This document shows positions 18,452 to 27,420 of a stretch of 64,000 nucleotides of DNA, in pieces. The first letter of the stretch is position 1. Each line of letters starts with the position of its first letter. The position numbers were made by a program, and so were the translations under genes. Below the pieces are notes generated by a model that made no database searches, was not told where the DNA came from, and was given only the letters and a program-made list of their open reading frames with translations. The DNA comes from Bifidobacterium anseris. Its GTDB lineage: Bacteria > Actinomycetota > Actinomycetes > Actinomycetales > Bifidobacteriaceae. The stretch lies in NCBI RefSeq assembly GCF_002860345.1, contig NZ_NMYC01000001.1, positions 372,001-436,000 on the forward strand. Reading direction: 5' to 3'.

Positions 18452-19724
18452 GGCGGTGAAGGTGGTGCTCGATCCCACGCCACGGCAGGAACGCTTGCTG
18501 GAGGGTCATGCAGGCGCGGCGCGCTTCGCCTATAATCTCATGCTTTCACATGTGCGGTCACAGTTGGCGCGCGGCGGGAAGGCGGATTGGTCGATGTACG
18601 CGATGCGGCGTTGGTGGAACGAGTGGAAGAACGAGATCGCGCCGTGGTGGGCCGAATACAGCAAGGAGGCGTACAACAGCGCGTTCGAATCATTGGCGGC
18701 CGCGTTGAAGAACCATTTCGACTCGAAGACCGGCGGGCGCAAGGGAAAGCGCATGGGCTGGCCGAGGTTCAGAAGCAGGCGTCGCACCACGCCACGGTTC
18801 GTGTACACGACCGGCTCGTTCGGCCTTGTCGAGGGCGATCCGAAACGGTTGAAACTGCCCCGCGTCGGCCGCGTGCACTGCATGGAGGACATCGGCCGAC
18901 GGGTCGGGGACGCGAAAGTGGTGCGCATGAGCGTGTCCAAACGGGCGGGACGCTGGTATGCGTCCCTGACCGTCGAACGCGACGCCCCGACCGCACCCGC
19001 TGCCCCTAGGGGTGGCGGTGTCGGCGTGGACTTGGGTGTCAGGGCCCTCGCCACGCTCTCCGACGGCACGGTGGTGCCGAATCCTCGTCATATGAGCGGG
19101 AGCCTTCTCCGACTCGCTCATGCGCAACGCGTCCTGAGCCGACGCAGGGAGGGGTCGAACCGTTGGCGGAAGGTCAGGACCCGCGTGCAACGCATCCACG
19201 CGCGCATCGCCGACCAACGACGAGACGGGCTGCACAAGCTCACCGATATGCTCACACGCACCTACAGGGACATCAGCATAGAAGACTTGAACGTGGAGGG
19301 CATGGTCAGCAACCACAGGCTCGCGCGAGCCGTGTCAGACTGCGGGTTCGCCGAACTGCGCCGCCAACTCGCGTACAAAAGCGCGCGCACCGGCGCGGCC
19401 ATCCATGTCATCGACCGTTGGTATCCATCAAGCAAGACGTGCTCGAACTGCGGAACAGTGAAAGCCAAGCTGTCCCTAAGCGAACGCGTCTACCATTGCG
19501 ACAAGTGCGGGCTTGACATGGACCGCGACCTGAACGCGGCCATCAACATCATGGTCGCCGGGAGTGCCCCGGAGACCCTAAACGCACGCGGAGGGGACGT
19601 AAGACGCGACCGGCGCAAGCCGGCCGCGCGGACCCCGGCGAAACGTGAACCAAGCAGCGGCGCGAGCCGCGTGAGACTTGGAGCTGGCCTCGGCAACGAG
19701 ACCATGCAAACTACCACAAACTAG
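18444..19724 (+). CDS. tnpB: RNA-guided endonuclease TnpB (IS607 group)
   Basis: A 426-residue TnpB, the family ancestral to Cas12 nucleases. An N-terminal wedge/REC-like part (1-190) is followed by a RuvC domain with D196 (G-V-D-L-G-V-R), E280 (I-S-I-E-D-L-N) and the D-R-D-L-N-A-A motif at 360-366; a zinc finger has C333/C336 and C352/C355. All catalytic motifs appear intact. Known TnpBs use an omega RNA made from the element's right end to cut DNA at a target next to a TAM, helping the element persist. The last ~50 residues are low-complexity and overlap three RNA-like hairpins. Confidence 0.93.
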   Translation: MLEAVKVVLDPTPRQERLLEGHAGAARFAYNLMLSHVRSQLARGGKADWSMYAMRRWWNEWKNEIAPWWAEYSKEAYNSAFESLAAALKNHFDSKTGGRKGKRMGWPRFRSRRRTTPRFVYTTGSFGLVEGDPKRLKLPRVGRVHCMEDIGRRVGDAKVVRMSVSKRAGRWYASLTVERDAPTAPAAPRGGGVGVDLGVRALATLSDGTVVPNPRHMSGSLLRLAHAQRVLSRRREGSNRWRKVRTRVQRIHARIADQRRDGLHKLTDMLTRTYRDISIEDLNVEGMVSNHRLARAVSDCGFAELRRQLAYKSARTGAAIHVIDRWYPSSKTCSNCGTVKAKLSLSERVYHCDKCGLDMDRDLNAAINIMVAGSAPETLNARGGDVRRDRRKPAARTPAKREPSSGASRVRLGAGLGNETMQTTTN

Positions 19725-19729
19725 TTTGC
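19600..19729 (+). ncRNA. Candidate omega RNA (reRNA) scaffold of TnpB
   Basis: The 3' end of tnpB holds three closely spaced GNRA-capped hairpins: 19610-19623 (stem ccggc, loop gcaa), 19657-19670 (stem gcggc, loop gcga) enclosed by ccaag/cttgg (19650-19654 and 19677-19681), and 19689-19700 (stem ctcg, loop gcaa). In described TnpB systems the guide RNA scaffold overlaps the end of tnpB and the guide is the flanking DNA past the right end. By this model the guide would begin near 19725-19735. The boundary is inferred. Confidence 0.6.
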
Positions 19730-20039
19730 AACGGCGTGCAGCGGAGGCGAACGCGCGCGGCGAACGCGAACGGCATGGCATCGGCAGGGCGTCAGTTCGT
19801 CGGGTGCTGTCATATGCATCTAACGATTACGCACATGGCATAATGTGCACGTGTCGCAAACGTCGTATAGCGTGCGATTCACCCATCGCGTCCCACTATT
19901 TGGATTGGTCAAATATGTGTCGAATGTCGTATTTCTTGATCTTCGTGTCTGCCACGATGTGCAAACGTATTCATGAACGACGTCCCAAAAACAGTGGCGG
20001 GACACCATGTTAAGGGCTTCATAAAATCGCGGCTCCGCG

Positions 20040-20089
20040 TTATCCACAATGAATCCGCGCATATGTGGATAAGTGGAAAGTTATCCACA
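20040..20089. promoter_or_regulatory. Cluster of three exact DnaA boxes
   Basis: The consensus DnaA box TTATCCACA occurs at 20040-20048 and 20081-20089 on the plus strand and inverted at 20064-20072, i.e. three perfect 9-mers in 50 bp. No dnaA, dnaN or rpmH is nearby, so this is not the expected oriC location. It lies just upstream of a promoter and might titrate DnaA or make transcription DnaA-dependent. Confidence 0.75.
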
Positions 20090-20113
20090 AATGGACATTC
20101 AATCGTGCAACCG

Positions 20114-20143
20114 TTGGCATTTTGTCGCGAAATACGCTAGATT
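20114..20143 (+). promoter_or_regulatory. Likely promoter upstream of the Rv3235-like gene
   Basis: TTGGCA (20114-20119), 18-base spacer, TAGATT (20138-20143). Starts ~25 bases after the last DnaA box and would give a 5' untranslated region of about 160 bases. Confidence 0.5.
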
Positions 20144-20310
20144 CGTGTTCGACGGGACGACCCGCCGGACCTCTGGCCCGCCCGGGAAGGCGGTCGTCCG
20201 TCAACGCATAAAGGAAGTTGTAAATCGGGAATATGGTTCCACGCCTGCGCGGCCACGGCCGTGGATGCGCGGGGGATTCCCCGGGCGGGAGAAGCGGAAG
20301 GGGTCAGGCA

Positions 20311-20976
20311 ATGAGTGCCAACGAAGACTACCGGGACGACGAGTTCGACGAAGCCGACAACGCGGAGGTCCTCGACCTCGGGTTGGCGGCGTTCTACGAG
20401 GAGATGGACGAACGCAGCTGCAGGGAGTTCGACGAGGCAGTTGAACGCGACCGCCGGCGCGCGGAACGTGCGCGCATCGAGGATCTGCGGGCCGTCGGCC
20501 GCATGCAGCGCGACGCGAGGCGCCGGCCGCTGCCGTCCTACGACGGCGACATCCCGCTGGCGGTGCGCGACGAATCCCTGCACTACCACGTGCAGCTATG
20601 CTTCGAGCACGAGTACACCGACGCCTACATCCGCAATCTGGTGATGCAGGTCTGCCGCACCGCCTGCGCCGCGATCGAGGTCATGCGCGCACGCCAGAGC
20701 GGCAGTTCGCTCGCGAAGTACGTCAAGCCCGAATGCATCAGGCGCATCGAGACGATGCGCTCGGTCCTCGCCGGCAATCCCAACCTGCTGCCCGCGCCCG
20801 CGCTCAAGATGCGCTACGCGCCGGTCATGCCTCATCTCGTGCACGCGATGATGCTCAACGAGGAAACACTGGAGATCTCGCTGCACATCTCGCTCGGCGC
20901 GACGCCCCACTGCGGCAACATGAGGCTCGTGCGCCAGGGTGCGCGTTGGGTGTGCGACATGATCGACCTCGGCTGA
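20311..20976 (+). CDS. Rv3235-like actinobacterial protein (DUF6459 type)
   Basis: A 221-residue cytoplasmic protein. The first ~70 residues are acidic and charged; from ~residue 95 to the end it resembles the actinobacterial family typified by Rv3235: helices with conserved arginines followed by a small beta region ending in M-R-L-V-R-Q-G-A-R-W-V-C-D-M-I-D-L-G. Function is unknown. The ATG at 20311 follows GGAAGGGG. It is 37 bases upstream of the acyl-CoA synthetase gene, which has its own -10-like element. Family assignment rests on the C-terminal pattern only. Confidence 0.6.
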   Translation: MSANEDYRDDEFDEADNAEVLDLGLAAFYEEMDERSCREFDEAVERDRRRAERARIEDLRAVGRMQRDARRRPLPSYDGDIPLAVRDESLHYHVQLCFEHEYTDAYIRNLVMQVCRTACAAIEVMRARQSGSSLAKYVKPECIRRIETMRSVLAGNPNLLPAPALKMRYAPVMPHLVHAMMLNEETLEISLHISLGATPHCGNMRLVRQGARWVCDMIDLG

Positions 20977-21013
20977 GGCCGCATATGCTCGGCCGTGCGT
21001 TATAGTGGGAGGC

Positions 21014-23068
21014 ATGCTCAGGGAATACGGACTCGACAATATCTACGTGACCACGCAGAAGGACACGGTGTACGCACTGCTGTCGGACCGTGCGATCGCC
21101 GATCCGGACGACATCATCGCCCAGTGGAAGGACGAGAGGACCCGCCAGTGGAACGACGTGATGGCTGGGGAGATGCTCGCCCAGGTGCGCAGCGTCGCCA
21201 AGGGCCTGATGGCCCTTGGCGCCAAGCAAGGCACGATGGTCGTGCTGTATTCGGCCACGTGCTACGAATGGGGCGTCCTCGACTTCGCGTGCGCGGCGAT
21301 CGGCGCGGTGTCGGTGCCGATCTACGAGACCGATTCGCTCAAGCAGGCGGCGTCGATCATCGAGGAGGTGGAGCCGCTCATCGCCTTCGGCGGCGACGAG
21401 GAGCATACGCATACGCTCGACTACATCGCGGCCGACCATCCGGGGCTCAAGCACGTCTTCAACCTGAAGAACGGAGCCCTGGACGCGCTCATCAACTACG
21501 GTGAGGCGCTCGACGACGACGCGCTCGACGAAGCGATCGGCCGCGTGCGCGCCGACGACCTGCTGACGATCGTCTTCACGTCGGGCTCGACCGGTAGGCC
21601 GAAGGGTGCCATGCTGTCCCACCGCAACTTCACGCACATCGTCAAGAACGGCTACGAGATCCTTCCTGAGATGCTCTACGAGCCGAACCGTCTGCTGCTG
21701 TTTCTGCCGCTGGCGCACTGCTTCGCGCGCTACATCCAGTACACGGCCATCGGCGGCCACGGCGTCGTCGGCTACGTGCCCGGCGCCAAGCACCTGCTCG
21801 CCGACCTGCGCGGCTTCAGGCCGACCTACCTGCTCGGCGTCCCGCGCGTCTTCGAGAAGGTGTACAACGCCGCGTCGCAGAAGGCGGGTACCGGCATGCG
21901 TGGCCGCATCTTCGCGAACGCCTTCAAGCATTTCGTCGCATGGTCGAAGATGGAGGTCGAGCATAAGCGGCCGTCGGCCATCATGCGCATGAAGCACTCC
22001 TTCTACATGGGCACCGTCGCCTCGTCGTTCCGTTCGGCACTCGGACCCAACCTGCGCTATCTGGCATGCGGCGGCGCGCCGATCAACACCGACCTCGTGC
22101 ATTTCTTCAACGGCATGGACGACATCACCTTTATCCAGGGCTACGGCATGACGGAGACGGCCGCGCCGATGGTCGTCAACTGGCAGAAGGCGAACCGTCC
22201 GGGCTCGGTCGGCAGGCCCGGCCCGGGCATGGCGATCCGCACCGCCGAGGACGGCGAGATCGAGGTCAAGGGACCGAACGTGTTCCTCGGCTACTACCGC
22301 AACCCCGAGATGACCGACGAGGTCCTCGAGCCGAGCGGCTGGCTGCACACCGGCGACCTCGGCACGATCGACGACGAGGGCTTCCTGTACATCACCGGCC
22401 GCAAGAAGGACATCATCATCACGGCCGGCGGAAAGAACGTCTCCCCGGCGCCGATGGAGGGCACGATCTGCGAATGCTCGATCGTGGCGCACGCCGTCGT
22501 CGTCGGCGACAACCGTCCGTTCGTCGGCGCCCTCGTGACGCTCGACCCGGAGATGACGCCGTCGTGGCTCGCCGAGCAGGGGCTCGACCCGGACATGCCG
22601 ATGGGGGACGTCGCCAACAGCGACGCCGTCCATTCCTTCATCCAGCAGTACGTGGACCGGGCGAACGCCGACGTCTCGCGTGCCGAATCGGTGCGCAAGT
22701 TCATCGTGCTGCCGCACGATTTCAGCCTCGAGGAGGGCACGATGACCGCGAGCATGAAGGTCGTGCGCCCCAAGGTGCTCGCGCAGTACGACGAGGTGAT
22801 CGAAGGGGAGTTGTACGCCCCGGTGGCGCCCGTGGTGCGCGCGAACGTCGGTATGCAGATCCTCGAGAGCACGACCGAGACGGTCAAGAAGGCCGGGGAA
22901 AGCGTGCGCGCCGCCTCCGAGAACGTGACGCCGCGCGTGCGTCAGGCGATCGGCAACGTCCATGAACGGTTCGGCGAATGGCGCGACGAGCACACCGACG
23001 CCGCGCAGGACGCCGACGCCGCGAAGGACGATGCTGCCGCGAAGGACGACGCGTCCGCCTCGCGCTGA
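21014..23068 (+). CDS. fadD: Long-chain fatty acid-CoA ligase (FadD15-like)
   Basis: A 684-residue AMP-forming acyl-CoA synthetase. It has the P-loop-like T-S-G-S-T-G-R-P-K-G (~residue 194), Y-G-M-T-E-T (~380), G-W-L-H-T-G-D-L-G (~440), G-R-K-K-D-I-I-I-T-A-G-G-K-N-V-S-P and the catalytic lysine region T-A-S-M-K-V-V-R. These activate fatty acids with ATP and CoA, probably at the inner membrane face, for lipid synthesis. The last ~70 residues are an alanine/acid-rich helical tail not part of the enzyme core. TATAGT at 21001-21006 lies seven bases before the ATG, suggesting a leaderless message; a GTG at 21005 is in frame. Confidence 0.92.
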   Translation: MLREYGLDNIYVTTQKDTVYALLSDRAIADPDDIIAQWKDERTRQWNDVMAGEMLAQVRSVAKGLMALGAKQGTMVVLYSATCYEWGVLDFACAAIGAVSVPIYETDSLKQAASIIEEVEPLIAFGGDEEHTHTLDYIAADHPGLKHVFNLKNGALDALINYGEALDDDALDEAIGRVRADDLLTIVFTSGSTGRPKGAMLSHRNFTHIVKNGYEILPEMLYEPNRLLLFLPLAHCFARYIQYTAIGGHGVVGYVPGAKHLLADLRGFRPTYLLGVPRVFEKVYNAASQKAGTGMRGRIFANAFKHFVAWSKMEVEHKRPSAIMRMKHSFYMGTVASSFRSALGPNLRYLACGGAPINTDLVHFFNGMDDITFIQGYGMTETAAPMVVNWQKANRPGSVGRPGPGMAIRTAEDGEIEVKGPNVFLGYYRNPEMTDEVLEPSGWLHTGDLGTIDDEGFLYITGRKKDIIITAGGKNVSPAPMEGTICECSIVAHAVVVGDNRPFVGALVTLDPEMTPSWLAEQGLDPDMPMGDVANSDAVHSFIQQYVDRANADVSRAESVRKFIVLPHDFSLEEGTMTASMKVVRPKVLAQYDEVIEGELYAPVAPVVRANVGMQILESTTETVKKAGESVRAASENVTPRVRQAIGNVHERFGEWRDEHTDAAQDADAAKDDAAAKDDASASR

Positions 23069-23142
23069 CCGAAACAAGGCGTCGCCGGACGTGATGAATC
23101 ATCAATCAGGAACCAACAAAGCAACGAAAGAGGAGCATACCA

Positions 23143-23628
23143 GTGGCAATCCGTGAAATACGAGTCGTCCCCGACCCGGTCCTGCGCACACCGTGCGATC
23201 CGATCACCGAGATCACGCCGGCGGTGCGTCGCCTCGTCGAGGATCTGCTCGACACCGTCGACGACCCGGGCCGTGCGGGCCTGTCCGCCAATCAGATCGG
23301 CGTGGGGCTGCGCGCCTTCTCCTACAACATCGACGGCACCGTCGGCTACGTGCTTAACCCGGTGCTCGAGGAGACGCGCGGCGAGCAGTACGGCGACGAG
23401 GGCTGTCTGTCGCTGCCGAGCCTGTGGTACAAGACGCGCCGCGCCGACTACGCGCGCGTGCGCGGCATCAATCTCGACGGCAACGAGGTCGTCCTTGAGG
23501 GCGACGGCATCATGGGACGCATGCTCCAGCACGAGACCGACCATCTCGACGGCCACGTCTACATCGATCGGCTCGAGAAGGACGAGCGTCGCGCCGCGAT
23601 GCGCCGCATGCGCAGCATGAACTCCTGA
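23143..23628 (+). CDS. def: Peptide deformylase
   Basis: A 161-residue metalloenzyme that removes the formyl group from nascent proteins. All three motifs are present: G-L-S-A-N-Q-I (residues 46-52), E-G-C-L-S with metal ligand C88, and H-E-T-D-H with H130 and H134. The GTG at 23143 follows AAAGAGGAG. It is 74 bases after fadD and immediately upstream of the rpsB promoter region, fitting a translation-related block. Confidence 0.96.
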   Translation: MAIREIRVVPDPVLRTPCDPITEITPAVRRLVEDLLDTVDDPGRAGLSANQIGVGLRAFSYNIDGTVGYVLNPVLEETRGEQYGDEGCLSLPSLWYKTRRADYARVRGINLDGNEVVLEGDGIMGRMLQHETDHLDGHVYIDRLEKDERRAAMRRMRSMNS

Positions 23629-23647
23629 CCGTCCGAGCCACGGACGG

Positions 23648-23688
23648 ATGCGCCCCTCGCGGAACCATTGATTCTGGGAGGGGCGCAT
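23648..23688 (+). terminator. Hairpin after def
   Basis: Eleven-bp arms (23648-23658, 23678-23688) with a 19-base loop. It overlaps the -35 of the rpsB promoter, so termination and initiation signals are interleaved. Confidence 0.45.
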
Positions 23689-23696
23689 GGTATATT
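23668..23696 (+). promoter_or_regulatory. rpsB promoter
   Basis: TTGATT (23668-23673), 17-base spacer, TATATT (23691-23696): a near-consensus housekeeping promoter for rpsB-tsf. Confidence 0.75.
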
Positions 23697-23889
23697 CGTC
23701 AACGGTGTGCCAATCGGCGTACCGTGCTGTCGCACGCATGGGTCGCCACCAGACATTTCCTATTGCGGGCGCACCACGACAACGCGTCATGTGGGCGACG
23801 GCTTGTGTCGGTCGGTCGGACCCTTCGGGGCGAGATTGCACGCAATGCCGCATGGCCAGGCAATAACCGACAAGAAAGGTAGCGATACC
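23697..23889 (+). other. Long 5' leader of rpsB
   Basis: About 185 bases lie between the promoter and the rpsB ATG, without a gene. The leader has GC-rich inverted segments, and GAAAGGTAG lies shortly before the start. Ribosomal protein S2 represses its own leader in some bacteria, so autoregulation is possible, but I cannot match a known S2-leader structure. Confidence 0.45.
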
Positions 23890-24792
23890 ATGGCTCAGAT
23901 CACGATGAGCGAGATGCTCAAGGCCGGTCTCCAGTTCGGACACCAGACCCGCCGTTGGAACCCGAAGATGAAGCAGTACATCCTCACGGAGCGCAACGGC
24001 ATCTACATCATCAACCTGTTCAAGACGCTCGACCTGATCGACGTCGCCTACGACTTCATCAAGACGACCGTCGCGCATAACGGCACGGTGCTGTTCGTCG
24101 GCACGAAGAAGCAGGCTCAGGAGGCCATCAAGACCCAGGCCACCCGCGTGAACATGCCGTACGTCTCCGAGCGTTGGCTCGGCGGCATGCTGACCAACTT
24201 CCAGACCGTCTCCAAGCGCGTCACCCGTCTCAAGGAACTCGAGGAGATGGACTTCTCCGACGTGCACGGCTCCGGCCTGACGAAGAAGGAGCTCCTGCTC
24301 CTCGAGCGCGAGAAGGACAAGCTGGAGAAGCAGCTCGGCGGCATCCGCAACATGAACCGCACGCCTTCCGCGATGTTCGTCGTGGACGTCAACAAGGAGG
24401 CCCTCGCGGTCGAGGAAGCCCACAAGCTCGGCATCCCGGTCGTCGCGATCGTCGACACCAACGCCGATCCGGAGACCGTCGAGTACCCGATCCCGGCGAA
24501 CGACGACGCGATCCGCGGCATCGAGCTGCTGACGACGCTCTTCGCTGACGCCGTCGCCGAAGGCCTGCTCGAGCGTTCCGGAAAGAGCGCACAGAGCGAA
24601 GGCACCTCCACCGAGCAGCCGATGGCCGCCTGGGAGAAGGAACTGCTCGAGAACACCGACCGTGAGAACGCAGTCGTCACCGAGAGCGCCGTGCTCAAGG
24701 ACGACGAGGCCGAAGGCGCCTCCTCCGAGGCCGCCCGTTCGGACGCCCACTTCGAGGCGTCGCAGGCCGAGCAGGACACCGAGTCCAAGTGA
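23890..24792 (+). CDS. rpsB: 30S ribosomal protein S2
   Basis: A 300-residue S2 protein of the small subunit. The core (1-235) is typical: [28 protein letters not shown] and V-D-T-N-A-D-P. Beyond that is an actinobacterial-style acidic C-terminal tail of ~60 residues rich in E, D, A and S. It is the first gene of the rpsB-tsf pair, driven by the promoter at 23668. Confidence 0.98.
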   Translation: MAQITMSEMLKAGLQFGHQTRRWNPKMKQYILTERNGIYIINLFKTLDLIDVAYDFIKTTVAHNGTVLFVGTKKQAQEAIKTQATRVNMPYVSERWLGGMLTNFQTVSKRVTRLKELEEMDFSDVHGSGLTKKELLLLEREKDKLEKQLGGIRNMNRTPSAMFVVDVNKEALAVEEAHKLGIPVVAIVDTNADPETVEYPIPANDDAIRGIELLTTLFADAVAEGLLERSGKSAQSEGTSTEQPMAAWEKELLENTDRENAVVTESAVLKDDEAEGASSEAARSDAHFEASQAEQDTESK

Positions 24793-24870
24793 TCCCAAGC
24801 GTTCGGCGGCGCATCACGCAGCCGAACGCTTGCCTCCATATACTTTTCCGTTTCAACCAAGGAGACATCA

Positions 24871-25731
24871 ATGGCAGCAATCACCGCAGCATTGATCAAG
24901 CAGGTCCGCGAGGAGACCGGCGCCGGCATGATGGACGTCAAGAAGGCGCTCACCGAGGCCGAAGGCGACGTCGCACGCGCGAAGGAAATCATCCGCGCCA
25001 AGGGCATCCAGGCCGCCGGCAAGCGTGAAGGCCGCAAGGCCCAGGAAGGCACGATCGCGTCGACCGTCGTCGATTCCGCGAACGGCCAGACCGGCTACGC
25101 CGTCGAGCTCAACTCGGAGACCGACTTCGTCGCGAAGACCCCGAAGTTCGTCGACTTCTCGAACACTGTCCTCGCCGACGCCGTCAAGGCCGACGCGAAC
25201 AGCATCGACGACGTCCTCAACGCGCCGTCCGCCGACGGCGACGTGAAGACCGACATCGAGGAGGCCGCCGCCCTGTTCGGCGAGCACGTCAAGGTCGGCC
25301 AGTTCGCGAAGATCACCGGCCCGCGCGTTGAGATCTACGCCCATAAGAAGTCCGCCGAGATGCCGCCGAGCATCGTCGCGATGATTGCGACCGACGAGGC
25401 CGGCGCCGCCGTGGCCCATGAGGCCGCGCTGCAGATCTCCGCGATGGGCGCCCGCTGGCTCACCCGCGAGGACGTCCCGGAGGACGTCGTCGAGAGCGAA
25501 CGCCGCGTCGCCACCGAGAAGTCGCTCGCCGAAGGCAAGCCGGAGAAGATTGTCCCGAAGATCGTCGAAGGCCGCCTCAACGCGTTCTTCAAGGAGAACG
25601 TGCTGCTCGAGCAGGCCTACGTCAAGGATCCGTCGAAGACGATCGGTGATCTGTTCAAGGAGGTCGGCGGTCAGGCCCTCGCCTTCGCCCGCCTCGAGGT
25701 CGGCAAGGGCCCGGAGGCCGACGTCGACTGA
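24871..25731 (+). CDS. tsf: Elongation factor Ts
   Basis: A 286-residue EF-Ts, the nucleotide exchange factor for EF-Tu. The N-terminal UBA-like motif ([16 protein letters not shown]) and the core T-D-F-V-A-K (~residue 86) are conserved. AAGGAG lies before the ATG; 78 bases separate it from rpsB. Two strong hairpins follow. Confidence 0.98.
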   Translation: MAAITAALIKQVREETGAGMMDVKKALTEAEGDVARAKEIIRAKGIQAAGKREGRKAQEGTIASTVVDSANGQTGYAVELNSETDFVAKTPKFVDFSNTVLADAVKADANSIDDVLNAPSADGDVKTDIEEAAALFGEHVKVGQFAKITGPRVEIYAHKKSAEMPPSIVAMIATDEAGAAVAHEAALQISAMGARWLTREDVPEDVVESERRVATEKSLAEGKPEKIVPKIVEGRLNAFFKENVLLEQAYVKDPSKTIGDLFKEVGGQALAFARLEVGKGPEADVD

Positions 25732-25740
25732 CACAATCAG

Positions 25741-25774
25741 GGTTCCGGCGCATGCGTATGATCGCGCCGGAACC
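25741..25774 (+). terminator. First hairpin after tsf
   Basis: Perfect 11-bp arms, 25741-25751 and 25764-25774, starting nine bases after the tsf stop. Confidence 0.65.
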
Positions 25775-25799
25775 GCCGCACCGGCGATTTGCCGATGCG

Positions 25800-25842
25800 G
25801 CGGATGGGGCCGCACGCCATGACGGCGTGCGGCCCCATCCGC
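25800..25842 (+). terminator. Second hairpin after tsf
   Basis: Perfect 19-bp arms, 25800-25818 and 25824-25842, five-base loop. With the preceding hairpin it separates rpsB-tsf from pyrH-frr. Confidence 0.75.
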
Positions 25843-25931
25843 GTTTCCGGCCTGCGCCGCCGGGTGGTGTCAAACGCCACCGATACTCTAAAAGACGGTA
25901 TTTTGCGATCCATCGACGAGGAAGGCATGAT

Positions 25932-26678
25932 ATGGCAGAGGAAACGACGCAAACCGAACCGCGCAGGGTGTTGCTCAAGCTCTCGGGGGAGGCCTTCGGC
26001 GGCGGCAGCGTCGGCATCGACACCGGTGTCGTGCGGCGCATCGCCTCCGAGATCGTGCCGGCCGTCGAAGCCGGCGTGCAGGTGGCGATCGTCACCGGTG
26101 GGGGCAACTTCTTCCGCGGCGCCGAACTGCAGCAGGCGGGCATCGATCGTTCCCGCGGTGACTATATGGGTATGCTCGGCACCGTCATGAACTGCCTCGC
26201 GCTGCAGGACTTCCTCGAGCAGGAAGGTCAGGCGACGCGCGTGCAGACGGCGATCACGATGGGGCAGGTCGCCGAGCCGTACATCCCGCTCAAGGCGATC
26301 CGCCACCTCGAGAAAGGCCGCGTCGTCATCTTCGGCGCCGGCGCCGGCATGCCATACTTCTCGACCGACACTGTCTCGATCCAGCGTTCGCTCGAGATTC
26401 ACTGCGATGAGGTGCTCATGGGTAAGAACGGCGTCGACGGCGTCTACACCTCCGACCCGCGCAAGGACCCGGACGCAAAGCGCTTCGCGCGCCTGAGCTA
26501 CAAGCGCGCGCTCGTCGACAACCTCGCGGTTATGGACGCCTCGGCGATGGCGATGGCGCGTGACAACGACCAGCACATCCGCGTGTTCGGGCTCGAGGCG
26601 CCCGGCGACGTCACCCGCGCGTTGCTCGGCGAGTCGATTGGTACGCTGGTGTCCAACGGGGAGTCGCAGCTGGCATGA
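25932..26678 (+). CDS. pyrH: Uridylate kinase (UMP kinase)
   Basis: A 248-residue amino-acid-kinase-fold enzyme that phosphorylates UMP to UDP in pyrimidine synthesis. Motifs: L-L-K-L-S-G-E-A-F near residue 14, [10 protein letters not shown] near 54, the [13 protein letters not shown] segment and the T-D-T motif after it. The ATG at 25932 is selected over an out-of-frame ATG six bases upstream. It forms an operon with frr. Confidence 0.97.
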   Translation: MAEETTQTEPRRVLLKLSGEAFGGGSVGIDTGVVRRIASEIVPAVEAGVQVAIVTGGGNFFRGAELQQAGIDRSRGDYMGMLGTVMNCLALQDFLEQEGQATRVQTAITMGQVAEPYIPLKAIRHLEKGRVVIFGAGAGMPYFSTDTVSIQRSLEIHCDEVLMGKNGVDGVYTSDPRKDPDAKRFARLSYKRALVDNLAVMDASAMAMARDNDQHIRVFGLEAPGDVTRALLGESIGTLVSNGESQLA

Positions 26679-26732
26679 ACGCCGTGTGACGCCCACGACG
26701 CCGACAACAGGTTTCATCAAAGGAGAACAAAC

Positions 26733-27287
26733 ATGGCAAATCTTGTGGATCAGGCCAAGGCGCAGATGGCGAAGTCCGTCGAATCGACGAAGGAGAACTT
26801 CTCCGGCATCCGCACCGGCCGCGCCAACCCGGCGCTGCTCAACGGCATCGTCGTCGAATACTACGGCGCGCCGACGCCGCTCAAGTCGGTTGCCACGATC
26901 GGCGTGCCGGAGCCGCGCACGCTGTCCGTGACGCCCTTCGACCCGTCGCAGGCGAACGCCGTCGAGAAGGCGCTGCGCGACTCCGACCTCGGCGCGAGCC
27001 CGCGCCGCAACGGCGCGCAGATCCTGCTGACGATGCCGGAGCTCACTGAGGACCGCCGCAAGGAATACGTCAAGCTCGCCAAGACGAAGGCCGAGGACGG
27101 CAAGGTCGCCGTGCGCAACATCCGTCGCAAGACGAAGGAAGCGATCGACAAGGCCGTCAAGGACGGCGAGATGGGCGAGGACGAGGGCGATCGTCTGCTC
27201 AAGGATCTCGACAAGGTCACCAAGCAGATCACCGATGAACTCGACGCCCTGCTCGAAGGCAAGCAGAAGGAGATCATGGAGGTCTGA
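26733..27287 (+). CDS. frr: Ribosome recycling factor
   Basis: A 184-residue RRF that, with EF-G, splits post-termination ribosomes. The sequence follows the family throughout: F-S-G-I-R-T-G-R-A-N-P near residue 21 and the C-terminal V-A-V-R-N-I-R-R segment. AAAGGAG precedes the ATG. It lies 54 bases after pyrH, the usual pyrH-frr arrangement. Confidence 0.98.
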   Translation: MANLVDQAKAQMAKSVESTKENFSGIRTGRANPALLNGIVVEYYGAPTPLKSVATIGVPEPRTLSVTPFDPSQANAVEKALRDSDLGASPRRNGAQILLTMPELTEDRRKEYVKLAKTKAEDGKVAVRNIRRKTKEAIDKAVKDGEMGEDEGDRLLKDLDKVTKQITDELDALLEGKQKEIMEV

Positions 27288-27300
27288 TCCTCCCTGAGAC

Positions 27301-27357
27301 GATGCGCCTGCGCGCGACCGCCACGGCTTCAAGCGACCCCCGGCGCGCAGGCGCATC
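27301..27357 (+). terminator. Terminator-like hairpin after frr
   Basis: Perfect 15-bp arms, 27301-27315 and 27343-27357, with a long 27-base loop; followed by CTTGTTG. Probably partial termination between frr and cdsA. Confidence 0.6.
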
Positions 27358-27420
27358 CTTGTTGTGCACCGGGCGGATCCCGCCGGTGCACGTCGTCGCG
27401 CATGTTCCCGAAGGAGGGCC

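Larger units (their letters stand above)
17829..19729 (+). mobile_element. IS607-family insertion sequence (tnpA + tnpB)
   Basis: About 1.9 kb with the two genes of IS607 elements in the usual order: serine recombinase tnpA and tnpB, overlapping by 8 bases. Imperfect inverted sequences lie at the ends: gttttgcgtggtttg (17829-17843) against caaactaccacaaac (19707-19721), 11 of 15 matching, plus a short inverted repeat 19706-19712/19723-19729 at the right. No target duplication is expected because the recombinase acts conservatively. The exact ends cannot be fixed without an empty site. It sits between the guaB3 terminator and the DnaA-box region. Confidence 0.8.
19730..20310. other. Non-coding region with DnaA boxes and promoter
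   Basis: About 580 bases without a supported gene, lower in GC than its flanks from 19800 to 20150. It holds three exact DnaA boxes (20040-20089), a likely promoter (20114-20143) and a ~165-base 5' leader before the next gene. A short inverted repeat (cacat/atgtg) lies near 19831-19846. An 80-codon frame on the minus strand (20062-19820) has no ribosome binding site and overlaps the DnaA boxes, so I do not call it. Confidence 0.6.

Noticed and set aside
18444-19724. TnpB as a CRISPR Cas12 effector
   Set aside because: There is no repeat array or adaptation gene, and the order with an IS607 serine recombinase identifies a transposon-encoded TnpB.
19820-20062. 80-codon minus-strand ORF in the DnaA-box region
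   Set aside because: No ribosome binding site, no recognisable domain, and it covers the DnaA boxes and presumed regulatory region.
20040-20089. Chromosomal replication origin at the DnaA-box cluster
   Set aside because: No dnaA, dnaN, recF or rpmH nearby and no clear AT-rich unwinding element; kept only as a DnaA-box cluster.
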